Shown: positions 8,629 to 17,137 of the stretch, in pieces
Layout: each line of letters opens with the position of its first letter
Position numbering within the stretch: the first letter of the stretch is position 1
Source of the DNA: Sphingomonas sp. PP-CE-1A-559
GTDB lineage: Bacteria > Pseudomonadota > Alphaproteobacteria > Sphingomonadales > Sphingomonadaceae
DNA: 64,000 nt
NCBI RefSeq assembly: GCF_004340965.1
Contig: NZ_SLYA01000002.1
Span: 1,022,731 to 1,086,730, forward strand
Direction of reading: 5' to 3'
Notes under the pieces: generated by a model
What the model was told of the DNA's origin: nothing
Seen by the model: the letters and a program-made list of their open reading frames with translations, nothing else
The model's database searches: none
Program-made: the position numbers and the translations under genes

Positions 8629-9152
8629 TTCTTTGCATCTGCCGAGACGAGGTTTCCAGCTTTGTCAGGACGTACCGCTCGTCGCTGCGGATCGGCGTTC
8701 GCGCGTAGCTGTGCCTTCAGCACCGCAGGCTTCCGCGCGAACAAGAATCCGTGGCTGACGGTACCGTCCTTGCCCTCTACCGCATGGTGCAGGCGATGTG
8801 CCTGCAGCAGGCGCTTGAAATACCCTTGCTTGGGCACCCAGCGGAAGCCGCCGCGCTGATGCACCAGCATGTCGTGCACGAAAGCATAAATGCCGCCGTA
8901 CACGGTGATGCCGAGCGCCGCCCACCACAACGGCTCCCACCAGAGCCCGACGACGAACAACACGATCGGCACGATCGCGAAGACGATTGCATACAGGTCG
9001 TTCTTTTCGAACCAACCGTCATGATCTTCGTGATGCGACTTGTGCCAGCCCCAGCCCCAGCCGTGCATGACATAGCGATGCGCTGCCCACGCGAAGCACT
9101 CCATGAACAACACCATGAAGACGACGATCGCGAGTTTCTCGAACCAGGTCAC
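8625..9152 (-). CDS. crtZ: Beta-carotene hydroxylase (CrtZ type)
   Basis: Integral-membrane di-iron hydroxylase that adds 3- and 3'-hydroxyls to beta-carotene or canthaxanthin. Motifs are the AAHRYVMHG stretch, HKSHHEDHD, FVHDMLVHQR and HRLHHAVEGKDG, which are the CrtZ histidine clusters in order. From the GTG at 9152 the protein is 175 residues and starts TWFEKLAIVVFMVL, close to the usual CrtZ length. A second in-frame GTG at 9209 would add 19 residues; neither has a good ribosome-binding site. First gene of the crtZ-crtW-hydroxylase operon, transcribed away from the PAP2 gene. Confidence 0.87.
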   Translation of the reverse strand: MTWFEKLAIVVFMVLFMECFAWAAHRYVMHGWGWGWHKSHHEDHDGWFEKNDLYAIVFAIVPIVLFVVGLWWEPLWWAALGITVYGGIYAFVHDMLVHQRGGFRWVPKQGYFKRLLQAHRLHHAVEGKDGTVSHGFLFARKPAVLKAQLRANADPQRRAVRPDKAGNLVSADAKK

Positions 9153-9388
9153 TTTGCGCGATCGCACGAATTGACGGTGGACGGGTGCAGCGAATTCAGC
9201 ATGATGCACACATAACCGTTACCCGCCGGCTATGCGAGGGCGCTCCGCGACAAAATATCCCGAGCCGGTAGCGTCGAAGCCATTCTCTGCTCCGGACCAC
9301 GTCGTCTTTGAACCGCGTGATGTCCATGTAATGTGGTCGAAATCGACCTGTCCGGGCACCGCAAGGTGGCACGCTGCGTTCGACCGGT

Positions 9389-10315
9389 ATGACTGCCCTG
9401 TTGTTCCGCGCCGACCACCGAGAGACTCCCTCCTGGGTCTTGATCGGGGCCATGTTGATGAGCTTCCTCGTCGCCCAATATCATCACCGCTTCACCGCGG
9501 ATCCGATCCGAGCGGCTCCCGCGATGGCAGCGGTGACGGCACTCGCCCTCGCACTCGCGATCGGCAAGTACACCGCGCGGCCGCGTCTCGTCGCCGGCGC
9601 GCGAGCGTTTCTCCAAATGACGCTGTTCACGGTGCTAGGCGTCGTTCTGGCGTATGCCCTGGCAGCAAATGCAGGACGGTTGTGGGATGCTCGCCTAGCC
9701 GCCGCCGATCGCGCGATCGGTTTCAACTGGCCAGTCGTGTTGGCGTTGCTCGACAAGTCCCCTCCTTTGATTTGGCTGCTTGGACTGGCGTATCATAGCC
9801 TCACCTTGCAGATGATCGTCGTCATCGTAGCGTTGAGCGGCATGGGGAAATTCGACACGCTGAGGACGATGGTCTGTGCCGCGATCCTGTCCGGTTTCGT
9901 CACGATCCTGATTTCGGGGCTCACTCCGGCGATGGGCAATCTGTTCGATCCATCGCGCTACGGGCATCTCTGGCCATCCATAGCTTGGCTTGAACAGGAG
10001 CTGATATCCGGGCTTCGAGATGGATCGCTACGCGTGCTCGATCTCACCATGCTCATGGGAATCGTCAGCTTTCCCAGTTTCCATGCGACGCTCGCCGCCA
10101 TCTTCATATGGGCGTTCGGCGCGATGCCGCGTGTTGCCCTGCCGGGCCGGGCGTGGGCGATATTGACGATCATCGCGACGCCGGTCTTCGGCGGGCACTA
10201 CGGGGTCGACGTCATCATGGGGCTGTTTCTCGCACCGCCTGCCATCATTGCAAGCCGCCACATCACGCGGCGCAGGCGGGCTCCCCATCTGATGAACTCA
10301 GCCCTGCCGGCATAG
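9389..10315 (+). CDS. PAP2-superfamily integral membrane phosphatase-like protein
   Basis: Membrane protein of 308 residues with about six hydrophobic segments. The C-terminal half carries the lipid phosphatase signature FPSFHA followed about 50 residues later by GGHYGVDV, which corresponds to the SxxxH and HxxxxD catalytic pieces of the PAP2_3 (inositolphosphotransferase-like) group. Proteins of this type dephosphorylate isoprenoid or lipid phosphates or transfer head groups. It is divergent from crtZ and convergent with crtX, overlapping the crtX 3' end by 53 bases, so it sits inside the carotenoid locus. A role in isoprenoid phosphate handling is possible but is inference. Confidence 0.78.
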   Translation: MTALLFRADHRETPSWVLIGAMLMSFLVAQYHHRFTADPIRAAPAMAAVTALALALAIGKYTARPRLVAGARAFLQMTLFTVLGVVLAYALAANAGRLWDARLAAADRAIGFNWPVVLALLDKSPPLIWLLGLAYHSLTLQMIVVIVALSGMGKFDTLRTMVCAAILSGFVTILISGLTPAMGNLFDPSRYGHLWPSIAWLEQELISGLRDGSLRVLDLTMLMGIVSFPSFHATLAAIFIWAFGAMPRVALPGRAWAILTIIATPVFGGHYGVDVIMGLFLAPPAIIASRHITRRRRAPHLMNSALPA

Positions 10316-11651
10316 CGTCGACATCGTCGAAGAGGGCCGAATCGACCAGCGCCGCCGCCTCGGCAGCGCCCCCGGCCCCCGCAATTTCAGCGGCGAGCAA
10401 ATTTGCCGCGTGGCGGTACGACGGATCCGACAGCACGAGCCGCAACGCCGCTTCGAGGCCGCCCTTGTCTGCTTCGGCGGGCGATACGATACGAGCCGCC
10501 CCGATCCGCTTCAGTCGCGCGGCCGTAGCGGGTTGTTCGAATGCCAGCGGTACCGCAACGATTGGAACGCCGGCGGCCAGTGCGTCCAGCACCGTGTTGA
10601 ACCCGCCGTGCAAAATCGCCGCCGAACATTTTGGCAGGATGCGGGTCTGAGACCAGAATGCCCGCACCAGCGGCCTCCCGGGTAGCGAAGTGACTTCGGC
10701 CTCGCTCAGCCCGCCACCATGCGCGACCACCGCACGAGCGCCGACCGCGGCACAGGCAGCCGTCATCGCGGCGAACAACGATCGGCGCGCGCCCTGCAAA
10801 GACCCAAGCGAACAGAATATGAGGGGTCGGCCGTCGTCTTCCGGAAGATCGACGTAAGCTTCGTCCAGCCGCCACGGCGCGCCGTATCGGAAGCTCTGTG
10901 GCAATGCCGCGCGGGGGAAATCCAGACCTGCCGGGCATTGTGCGACGTGCAGGCGGTCCGACCATTGTTGCCTAGGGTCGGGGTCAAGCTTCCACCGGCG
11001 CGCATAGGACGACACGACTTTCGCGATCGGCCGCATCAGCAGGTCGCTGACGGCGTACCCACCATTGTTGCGACGAAGGCCTGCCGCAGTGGGACGATAT
11101 TCCCACCCGAGAAACGGTGGCGGCACCATCGGCTCTCGGAGCAAGGGCAAGCCGGTGACGGCAGTCACGAACGGCAGCCGGAGATGTCGTGCCACCAGCG
11201 CACCGGCCGGCTCGACGGAGTCGGCGAGTACCGCATCCACCTCGAGCCTCGACAGTGCCGCCGGAAGAGCCTCCAATAGCAGCTCCGTCATGGACGCCGT
11301 GCCGCGGATCATCCTGGTCAGTCCGACAGGGCCCGATGGCTGCGCCAGCTTCCGGTAATATGCCGCCAACAAGCCTTGGCAGTCCGACGGGTGGTCAAGC
11401 GCCGCAAAACCGACACTGCCGTTGGGCACTAGCGAGACGACGTCGGCGAGATGGACTATCGTGACTCTACGCCCTGCTTCGACGAGCGATGTTCCCAATG
11501 CCACCAGCGGATTGATATGCCCGGCCGTTGGCGGCGCGATGATGGCGATATGCCGCCGATTGACCGTCAATGCCGTGGAGCTTTCCGTCGCCGTCTCGTT
11601 TGACCGCTTACTATCAGCATGCAGGCGACCAGCGATAGCTCGATTATGCAA
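10263..11651 (-). CDS. crtX: Zeaxanthin/carotenoid glucosyltransferase-like (CrtX, GT1)
   Basis: GT1-family enzyme that would transfer glucose or another hexose from a UDP- or dTDP-sugar onto hydroxylated carotenoids. It has the GT1 N-terminus IAIIAPPTAGHINPL, the CrtX-like segment LPLLREPMVPPPFLGWEY and the donor-binding motif HGGFNTVLDALAAGVPIVAV with FEQPATAARL. Nearby crtZ and crtW supply hydroxylated and ketolated substrates, supporting the call over macrolide glycosyltransferases. The start is uncertain: only TTG codons are available, at 11651 or 11570, and no ATG or GTG lies in frame before the conserved region. The 3' end overlaps the convergent PAP2 gene. Confidence 0.8.
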   Translation of the reverse strand: MHNRAIAGRLHADSKRSNETATESSTALTVNRRHIAIIAPPTAGHINPLVALGTSLVEAGRRVTIVHLADVVSLVPNGSVGFAALDHPSDCQGLLAAYYRKLAQPSGPVGLTRMIRGTASMTELLLEALPAALSRLEVDAVLADSVEPAGALVARHLRLPFVTAVTGLPLLREPMVPPPFLGWEYRPTAAGLRRNNGGYAVSDLLMRPIAKVVSSYARRWKLDPDPRQQWSDRLHVAQCPAGLDFPRAALPQSFRYGAPWRLDEAYVDLPEDDGRPLIFCSLGSLQGARRSLFAAMTAACAAVGARAVVAHGGGLSEAEVTSLPGRPLVRAFWSQTRILPKCSAAILHGGFNTVLDALAAGVPIVAVPLAFEQPATAARLKRIGAARIVSPAEADKGGLEAALRLVLSDPSYRHAANLLAAEIAGAGGAAEAAALVDSALFDDVDAMPAGLSSSDGEPACAA

Positions 11652-11836
11652 GGTAACCCACTACGCTGGCTCCATTGATCGTAGTCAATGCGTGTTCAAA
11701 TACAGGCGTTCTGACACTCGTCCCAGAACTCGCGTGCTGATCTGGCCTCACCAAATTCTGACCTTTGGACTGCTAACCAAGCGGCGAGGTTCGTCGATCC
11801 GCCCCTCGGCGCGTGGTAGCTCTATTGGCGTCGGCC

Positions 11837-13648
11837 TCAGGCCACCCCGATCCAGGCATCGACCTGTTCCGCCAGCACCCCGAGCGGCAGCGCGCCATGC
11901 GCCAGCACCACCTCATGAAAATCGCGAATGTCGAAGCGCGCACCCAATGCGGTCTCCGCCTTACGCCGGAGCGCCGATATACGCTGCTGACCGACCATGT
12001 AGCTCGTCGCCTGGCCGGGGTTGTTGATGTAGCGGTCGACCTCCTTGACCACGTCGCGTGCCGAAAGTGGCGCATTCTGGGTGAAATAGGCGACCGCCTG
12101 ATCGCGGCTCCAACGCTTGGCATGCATGCCCGTGTCGAGCACCAGGCGACACGCGCGCCACACTTGCAACGCCAGCATCCCCAGTTCCGAATAGGGATTT
12201 CGATAGGCGCCCATCTCCTTGGCGAGCCGTTCCGAGTACAGCCCCCAGCCTTCGGTATACGCGCCATAATAGCCGAAGCGGCGGAACTTCGGCACGCCCG
12301 TCAGCTCCTGTGCGCGAGCAATCTGGAAGTGATGCCCCGGTGCGCCTTCGTGATGGGCGATCCCCTCGACCTGCGTCTTCTGCACCTGCGGCATGTCCGC
12401 AAGATTGACGTAGAAGGTGCCGGGCCGCGAGCCATCCGGGGCGGGCTGATCGTAGAACGCCACGGCGGCAGTTTCCTGACGCCACGTCTCGACCGCGCGT
12501 ACCTCCAGCGGCGCCTTCGGCAGTCGGCGAAAGAAGCGAGGTGCGGCGGCCATGGTCTGGGCGATCGCGGCACGTGCGTCGGTGAGATAGAGTTGACGGC
12601 CGGCATCGGTGTTGGGGTATTTGAACTTCGGATCTGACCGCAGCGCCGCGAAGAGATCCTGCAACGATCCGGTGAAGCCCGCCCGTTTCATGACCGCCGT
12701 CATCTCGGCGTGGATCGATCGTACCTGATCCAGCCCCAGTTGGTGAATCTGCTCCGCTGTCATGTCGGTGGTCGTGTAATAGGCGAGCCGCGCTTGATAA
12801 TAGGCCCCACCGCCCGGCAGGCTCCACGCGCCGTCATTGCCCTTGGCGAGTGGCTCGATCTCGTCGAGCGCGGCAAAGAGTATGTCGAAGCCTTGGCGGA
12901 ACGGCCCCTTCAATGCCGCGACCGCATCCGCGATCAGCGCCGCCTTGATGCTCTCGGACACGCCAAGCTTGCCGACCTTCGCCTTGAAATCGGCGAGCAG
13001 GCTGCTGTCCGCGCCACTATCGAACGGCGCTCCGGTGATAACTTGGCGGGCATCGCCACGGGCAGGCGTGAAAACCATCTTTGGCGGCACGATACCCTTG
13101 GCCGCCTGTTTGCGCATGGTTGCGGCGACCTCGCGCATGACGCGCAGGGAATCACGCAACCGCGCCACATAGGCGTGAGCGTCGGATACCGTGGCGATGC
13201 GGTGCTGGTTGATGAGGAAAACCGGGATGTTGCCAGCCGGGCTGCCGTTCGTCGATACCGGGAAGGCATAGTCGCGGAACGCGAACTGGCGACGATCCGT
13301 GGCGACTTGCGCTTCGAACAATCGATAGCTCAGCCGGGCATCGGGCCCAAGCCGATCGACCGAGAAGCTACGTCGCAGGTCGGCGAGTTGCGCATCCTGC
13401 AAAGCTTGTGCGCGCCGTGCCGCAGCATCGGTATAATCGTCGAGCCTGTCGTAGTTAGTCTTCAGGCCAAGGCTGGTCTGTGTCTCGGGACTGAGCGCGA
13501 CACTCGCATCGAACGCGGCATCGAGGAAGCGCAGGAGCCGGGCGTCGTCATCGGCGGTCCCGGTTGCCGCCATGGCAATCTGTGGGTCGATCAGCGGCAG
13601 AACGGCGCCCGCCAACAGCATTCCTACAAACGCGCGCTTGGTGAGCAT
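11837..13648 (-). CDS. DUF885 family secreted metallopeptidase-like protein
   Basis: Exported protein of 603 residues in the DUF885 family, which looks like a zinc peptidase of the thermolysin-like clan though few members are characterised. Residues 1-28 form a signal peptide (basic start, hydrophobic core, cleavage near AMAA). The family metal motif is HHEGAPGHHFQ, followed by a FGYYGAYTEGWGLYSE motif whose Glu would complete the site. The ATG at 13648 is preferred over the GTG at 13651 because an AAAGG lies 7 bases upstream of it. A second DUF885 gene lies at 27819; the two share motifs but not neighbours. Confidence 0.8.
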   Translation of the reverse strand: MLTKRAFVGMLLAGAVLPLIDPQIAMAATGTADDDARLLRFLDAAFDASVALSPETQTSLGLKTNYDRLDDYTDAAARRAQALQDAQLADLRRSFSVDRLGPDARLSYRLFEAQVATDRRQFAFRDYAFPVSTNGSPAGNIPVFLINQHRIATVSDAHAYVARLRDSLRVMREVAATMRKQAAKGIVPPKMVFTPARGDARQVITGAPFDSGADSSLLADFKAKVGKLGVSESIKAALIADAVAALKGPFRQGFDILFAALDEIEPLAKGNDGAWSLPGGGAYYQARLAYYTTTDMTAEQIHQLGLDQVRSIHAEMTAVMKRAGFTGSLQDLFAALRSDPKFKYPNTDAGRQLYLTDARAAIAQTMAAAPRFFRRLPKAPLEVRAVETWRQETAAVAFYDQPAPDGSRPGTFYVNLADMPQVQKTQVEGIAHHEGAPGHHFQIARAQELTGVPKFRRFGYYGAYTEGWGLYSERLAKEMGAYRNPYSELGMLALQVWRACRLVLDTGMHAKRWSRDQAVAYFTQNAPLSARDVVKEVDRYINNPGQATSYMVGQQRISALRRKAETALGARFDIRDFHEVVLAHGALPLGVLAEQVDAWIGVA

Positions 13649-13977
13649 CACAGGGCCTTTCTATCGGTTGCGGACCAGCGCTAGCCGCCACTTTGCATCA
13701 CCGCAATGATCAACACTGCCGAATATTGGGAGCCGAACAGGAGACCGTTCGCAAAGCGCGATGACCTTGGGGGGAAATGTTCAGTAGACCTTTGATGCCT
13801 TCCAAGTCCTGCCATCTGGACGGCTCCCATGGCGGCGATCCAGTAATCCCGGGCACTCTAACTTTCGCTAGTATTCAAGGTAGACAGGTTACCGGGGAAA
13901 CCTGTTCAGAATTTATTGTACTATGGTAACGCTATCGATATCGCCGCTGAAAGAACGATAAAAATGGGAGAGCGACT
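13649..13977. other. Divergent intergenic region (about 330 bases)
   Basis: This stretch separates the leftward DUF885 gene from the rightward esterase gene, so it should hold both promoters. It is more AT-rich near 13860-13925. I see no gene. The only structured element is the operator-like inverted repeat at 13884-13905, listed separately. A GGGAGAG ribosome-binding site precedes the ATG at 13978. Confidence 0.5.
13884..13905. promoter_or_regulatory. Operator-like inverted repeat upstream of the esterase genes
   Basis: ACAGGTT and AACCTGT form a perfect 7-bp inverted repeat around an 8-base centre (ACCGGGGA). The even-length palindrome with inner CC/GG pairs is like sites bound by LacI-family repressors, and it lies about 75 bases upstream of the esterase ATG. 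No regulator gene is adjacent, so the binder is unknown. Confidence 0.4.
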
Positions 13978-14922
13978 ATGGGATTCGGGTTCCGCATGAA
14001 CGCCGTTCGTCGATGGGTGGGACACCCGCTTCTGTGCCTGTCCAGCCTGATGATTGCCTCGACCACGCCGGCACTGGCACAGACCGACAAAATGGCGTCT
14101 ATCGCCACTCCGGCGCAGCCCGACGCCATCGCGCTTGGTACCGGTAAACTCCCGGGGGCGACCGCCCCTGAAGCGTGGCACAGCCAATATGGCAGCGTGT
14201 TCGCCCGCAACGTCACCGTCGCGACCCTAACCCCCTTCCTGCCGGATCCCGCCAAGGCCACCGGAACGGCGGTGATCGTCGCACCGGGCGGTGGATTCCA
14301 GACGCTGTCGATGCAGAACGAAGGCTGGGACGTGGCGCGTGCACTTGCCGCCAGAGGCGTCGCTGCCTTCGTCCTGAAGTATCGCCTGAACCCGACACCG
14401 CAGGACCTTGGAACATTCGCGCGACGGGTGCCGCAGGGTATGCGCCCGCCACGTCCGAACGCCGCTGCGATGATGGCGGGCCTTGCGCCCCAGATCGCGG
14501 ATGCGAGAGCGGCGTTCGCCACGGTCCGCAAGCGTGCGGGCGAATGGCATGTCGACCCCAGCCGCATCGGCATGGTCGGATTTTCCGCAGGTGCGATGCT
14601 GACGATGGCGACAACCGTCGCCGGGCAGGACGCGAAGCCGGCCTTTGTCGGGAACATCTACGGTCCGCTCGCCGCGATGACGGTGCCGGCCGACGCACCC
14701 CCGATGTTCGTTGCGCTCGCGGCGGACGATCCCTTCTTCGGCAATGGCGGCTATGGGCTGATCGACAGCTGGCGTGCGGCCAAGCGCCCGGTCGAGTTCC
14801 ACCTGTTCGAACAGGGCGGTCACGGCTTCGGCATGTACCCGAAGACCACCACGAGCACGGGCTGGTTCGACGAATTCACGCGCTGGATGGCGATGCACGG
14901 CTGGCTGAAACCGGCGCAGTAA
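13978..14922 (+). CDS. Secreted alpha/beta hydrolase, acetyl-esterase-like
   Basis: Exported esterase-like protein of 314 residues. Residues 1-35 form a signal peptide ending near ALAQ. The oxyanion region APGGGFQ (around residue 94) is the BD-FAE/acetylxylan-esterase equivalent of HGGG. The nucleophile elbow is GFSAG (V-G-F-S-A-G), with the acid in AADDPFF and the catalytic His in QGGHGFGMYP. Family members remove acetyl groups from plant polysaccharides or small esters. It leads a group with a second hydrolase at 15205, and a GGGAGAG site precedes the ATG. Xylan or pectin deacetylation is inference from family and pairing. Confidence 0.8.
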   Translation: MGFGFRMNAVRRWVGHPLLCLSSLMIASTTPALAQTDKMASIATPAQPDAIALGTGKLPGATAPEAWHSQYGSVFARNVTVATLTPFLPDPAKATGTAVIVAPGGGFQTLSMQNEGWDVARALAARGVAAFVLKYRLNPTPQDLGTFARRVPQGMRPPRPNAAAMMAGLAPQIADARAAFATVRKRAGEWHVDPSRIGMVGFSAGAMLTMATTVAGQDAKPAFVGNIYGPLAAMTVPADAPPMFVALAADDPFFGNGGYGLIDSWRAAKRPVEFHLFEQGGHGFGMYPKTTTSTGWFDEFTRWMAMHGWLKPAQ

Positions 14923-15010
14923 GCTCCCCCTCACGAGTTTTACGACGTTTCCGCCGGAAAGCTGCGCAACCAAGCGCGCCACCGGCCATGATATTCGACA
15001 GGAGAGACGT

Positions 15011-15205
15011 GTGTCCCGCAAGAGTATCGCCACCGCCCTCGCTTCCGTAAGCCTCTGTGCATTCTCCAGCGCAACATACGCGCAATCGCTAACGGTTAGC
15101 CCCGCCGAAACGCTCGAGGCGCAGGGGTTGAGCGTCATCGTCGACCAGAACCAGTCAAGCCCGATCCGCTTCGCGGCGATGGCCGCGACCGCGGAGGTGA
15201 AGTGA
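15011..15205 (+). pseudogene. Signal-peptide-bearing remnant of a secreted enzyme
   Basis: A 64-residue frame starting at GTG 15011. It has a proper signal peptide (SRKSIATALASV..., cleavage near TYAQ), then about 25 residues (SLTVSPAETLEAQGLSVIV) that look like the first mature residues of a large secreted glycan-acting enzyme, and then stops at 15203. A real 64-residue secreted peptide is possible, but the text reads as the N-terminus of a longer protein whose body has been deleted. The stop overlaps the ATG of the next gene. The parent family is a guess and I give no name. Confidence 0.45.
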
Positions 15206-16098
15206 TGCGCACCCTTTTCATCGCTATTGCCCTGCTGGCCTCCGCTACCGTCGCAACCGCATCATTGGCTGGACAGGATCCGCCGCCGGAGCAGCCGCCC
15301 CGCTACACCGCGATCAAGCTCTGGCCCAACGGAGCGCCCGGGTCGGCGGCACGCCGCGGCGAGGCCGAGATCGGCCGCGACTATTGGGTCCGTAACATCC
15401 ACGATCCGTCGCTGCTCGCCTTTCCCGCCGACGTAGCGAACCGCAACGGAGCCGCGATCGTGATCATGCCCGGCGGTGGGCACAAATTACTCGTATGGAC
15501 GAACGAGGGCACGAAGGTCGCGACCGCGCTGAACCGCATGGGGGTGACTGCGTTCGTGCTCAAATATCGCCTCGCGAACGAGCCCGGCTCGAAATATTCG
15601 GTCGAAGGCGATGCTGCGGACGACGCGCGGCGCGCGATGCGGTGGGTCCGCGCGCATGCCGTAGACTATGGCATCGATCCGTCGCGCGTCGGTGCGATGG
15701 GCTTTTCGGCAGGCGGCGAACTCGTGTCGCTGATCGCGGACAATCCCGAGCCTGCCCGACGTCGACCCGCCGATCCGATCGACCGTCAGTCCGCTCGCCC
15801 CGATTTCCAGGTGTTGGTCTTCCCCGGACCGCGAGGCATCCCAGCGACCGCCATCGCCAACGCGCCCCCAGCGTTCCTCATCGCCGGCAGCCGCGATCCC
15901 TGCTGCGCAGCACCGACGGTCACGCTCTACGAACAGTTGCGCAAGAGTGGCGTATCGGCGGAACTTCACATGTATGCCGACAGTGGTCACGCGTTCAATC
16001 TGGACGAGTCGAACCGGATCTCAATCCTGCACTGGCCGGATCGCCTGCAAGATTGGCTAGCGGATGGCGGCTGGCTTTCGCCCCGACCTGCGAAATGA
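15205..16098 (+). CDS. Secreted alpha/beta hydrolase, acetyl-esterase-like (second copy)
   Basis: Exported hydrolase of 297 residues with the same plan as the gene at 13978: signal peptide ending near TASLAG, an IMPGGGHK oxyanion segment, the nucleophile elbow GFSAGGE, acid Asp in AGSRDPCC and His in DSGHAF. The two are diverged paralogues rather than recent duplicates. The ATG at 15205 overlaps the stop of the remnant (TGATG); a GTG at 15202 is an alternative. Likely co-transcribed with the first esterase and acts in the periplasm or outside on acetylated sugars; the substrate is unproven. Confidence 0.78.
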   Translation: MRTLFIAIALLASATVATASLAGQDPPPEQPPRYTAIKLWPNGAPGSAARRGEAEIGRDYWVRNIHDPSLLAFPADVANRNGAAIVIMPGGGHKLLVWTNEGTKVATALNRMGVTAFVLKYRLANEPGSKYSVEGDAADDARRAMRWVRAHAVDYGIDPSRVGAMGFSAGGELVSLIADNPEPARRRPADPIDRQSARPDFQVLVFPGPRGIPATAIANAPPAFLIAGSRDPCCAAPTVTLYEQLRKSGVSAELHMYADSGHAFNLDESNRISILHWPDRLQDWLADGGWLSPRPAK

Positions 16099-16262
16099 GG
16101 CACGGATAATTTCTTTTTTGGGGCCGATCATCCTGGGCGACGATCCGCGTTGTTCAATCCGGACTGGCATTGGTGGTCTCGCTGACCCATTGACGAGACT
16201 GTCGTCCACCTGACCAGTCCGGGGGACAGAAAGTCCGCCCGGACTGAGTTTCGCACAGCCGC

Positions 16263-16988
16263 CTACATGCTGGCCGCGGTCGGGCGGACGATGACCTCAT
16301 TGACGTCCACTCCCTCGGGTTGCTCCAGTGCGTAGCGGATCGCGCGTGCGATCGCGTCGGGAGTCAGCGACTTTTGCCGCCATGTGGTCAATGCAGTGGC
16401 AATATCCGGGTCGGTGATGTCGTTGCCCAGTTCGGTTGCTACGACCCCAGGTGAAATGATCGTCGTGCGGATGTCGTCATGCTCCTGGCGCAATCCTTCG
16501 GTGATCGCCCAGACCGCGTATTTGGTGGCGCAGTAAACGGCGGCGCTCGGCATCACGAAATGCGCGGCGATCGATGCGACGTTGACGACGTGGCCCGCCT
16601 TCTGCGCGATGAACCGCGGCAGCACGGCAGCGATCCCGTTCAGCACGCCGTGGACGTTGACGTCGATCATCCGCGTCCACTCGTCCTGCTTCAGCGCGGC
16701 GAGGGGTGACAGCGGCATCACGCCGGCATTGTTGATCAGCACGTCCACGCGCCCGAACCGCGCTTCAGCCGAATCGGCGAACGCGGCGAAGCTTGCCGCG
16801 TCGGTCACGTCCAGCACCTGCCACGCGACATTCGTGCCGAGTTCCGCCGCCAGCGCTTCGAGGCGCTCGGTCCTGCGCGCACCGATGAAAAGGCGCGCGC
16901 CCTTGGCCGCCAGTTCGCGCACGGTGGCCTCGCCGATACCGCTTGAGGCCCCGCTGATCAGCACTGTCTTGTCGATGACGTCGTTCAT
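16263..16988 (-). CDS. SDR family oxidoreductase
   Basis: Classical short-chain dehydrogenase of 241 residues. NAD(P) binding is GASSGIGEA at residues 14-22, with NNAG, and the catalytic Ser-Tyr-Lys as NVASIAAHF and YCATKYA. The R-R pair after the second strand (ARRTERL) suggests NADP preference. The ATG at 16988 has a strong AAGGAA site. It is divergent from the AraC regulator at 17138, which probably controls it. Related proteins are annotated as clavaldehyde-type or serine 3-dehydrogenase-like enzymes, so the substrate is unknown. Confidence 0.85.
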   Translation of the reverse strand: MNDVIDKTVLISGASSGIGEATVRELAAKGARLFIGARRTERLEALAAELGTNVAWQVLDVTDAASFAAFADSAEARFGRVDVLINNAGVMPLSPLAALKQDEWTRMIDVNVHGVLNGIAAVLPRFIAQKAGHVVNVASIAAHFVMPSAAVYCATKYAVWAITEGLRQEHDDIRTTIISPGVVATELGNDITDPDIATALTTWRQKSLTPDAIARAIRYALEQPEGVDVNEVIVRPTAASM

Positions 16989-17137
16989 GATGGTTCCTTT
17001 CGTGTCGCCTTGAAGGCTGGACACAGATGGAACCGGATTGCCGACCAGCGTGAGACCGATCCCCCGCAATCCTTGCACGATCCTCCAAAACGACCTCACC
17101 TCCGCTTGTGACAATGGCTGGCAGCGGACACAGTCCC

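Noticed and set aside
16159..16222. CCGGACTGG / CCAGTCCGG inverted repeat with a 46-base spacer between the convergent 16098 and 16263 ends
   Set aside because: Too wide a loop for a terminator and no second copy of the whole unit; recorded only as possible decayed repeat.
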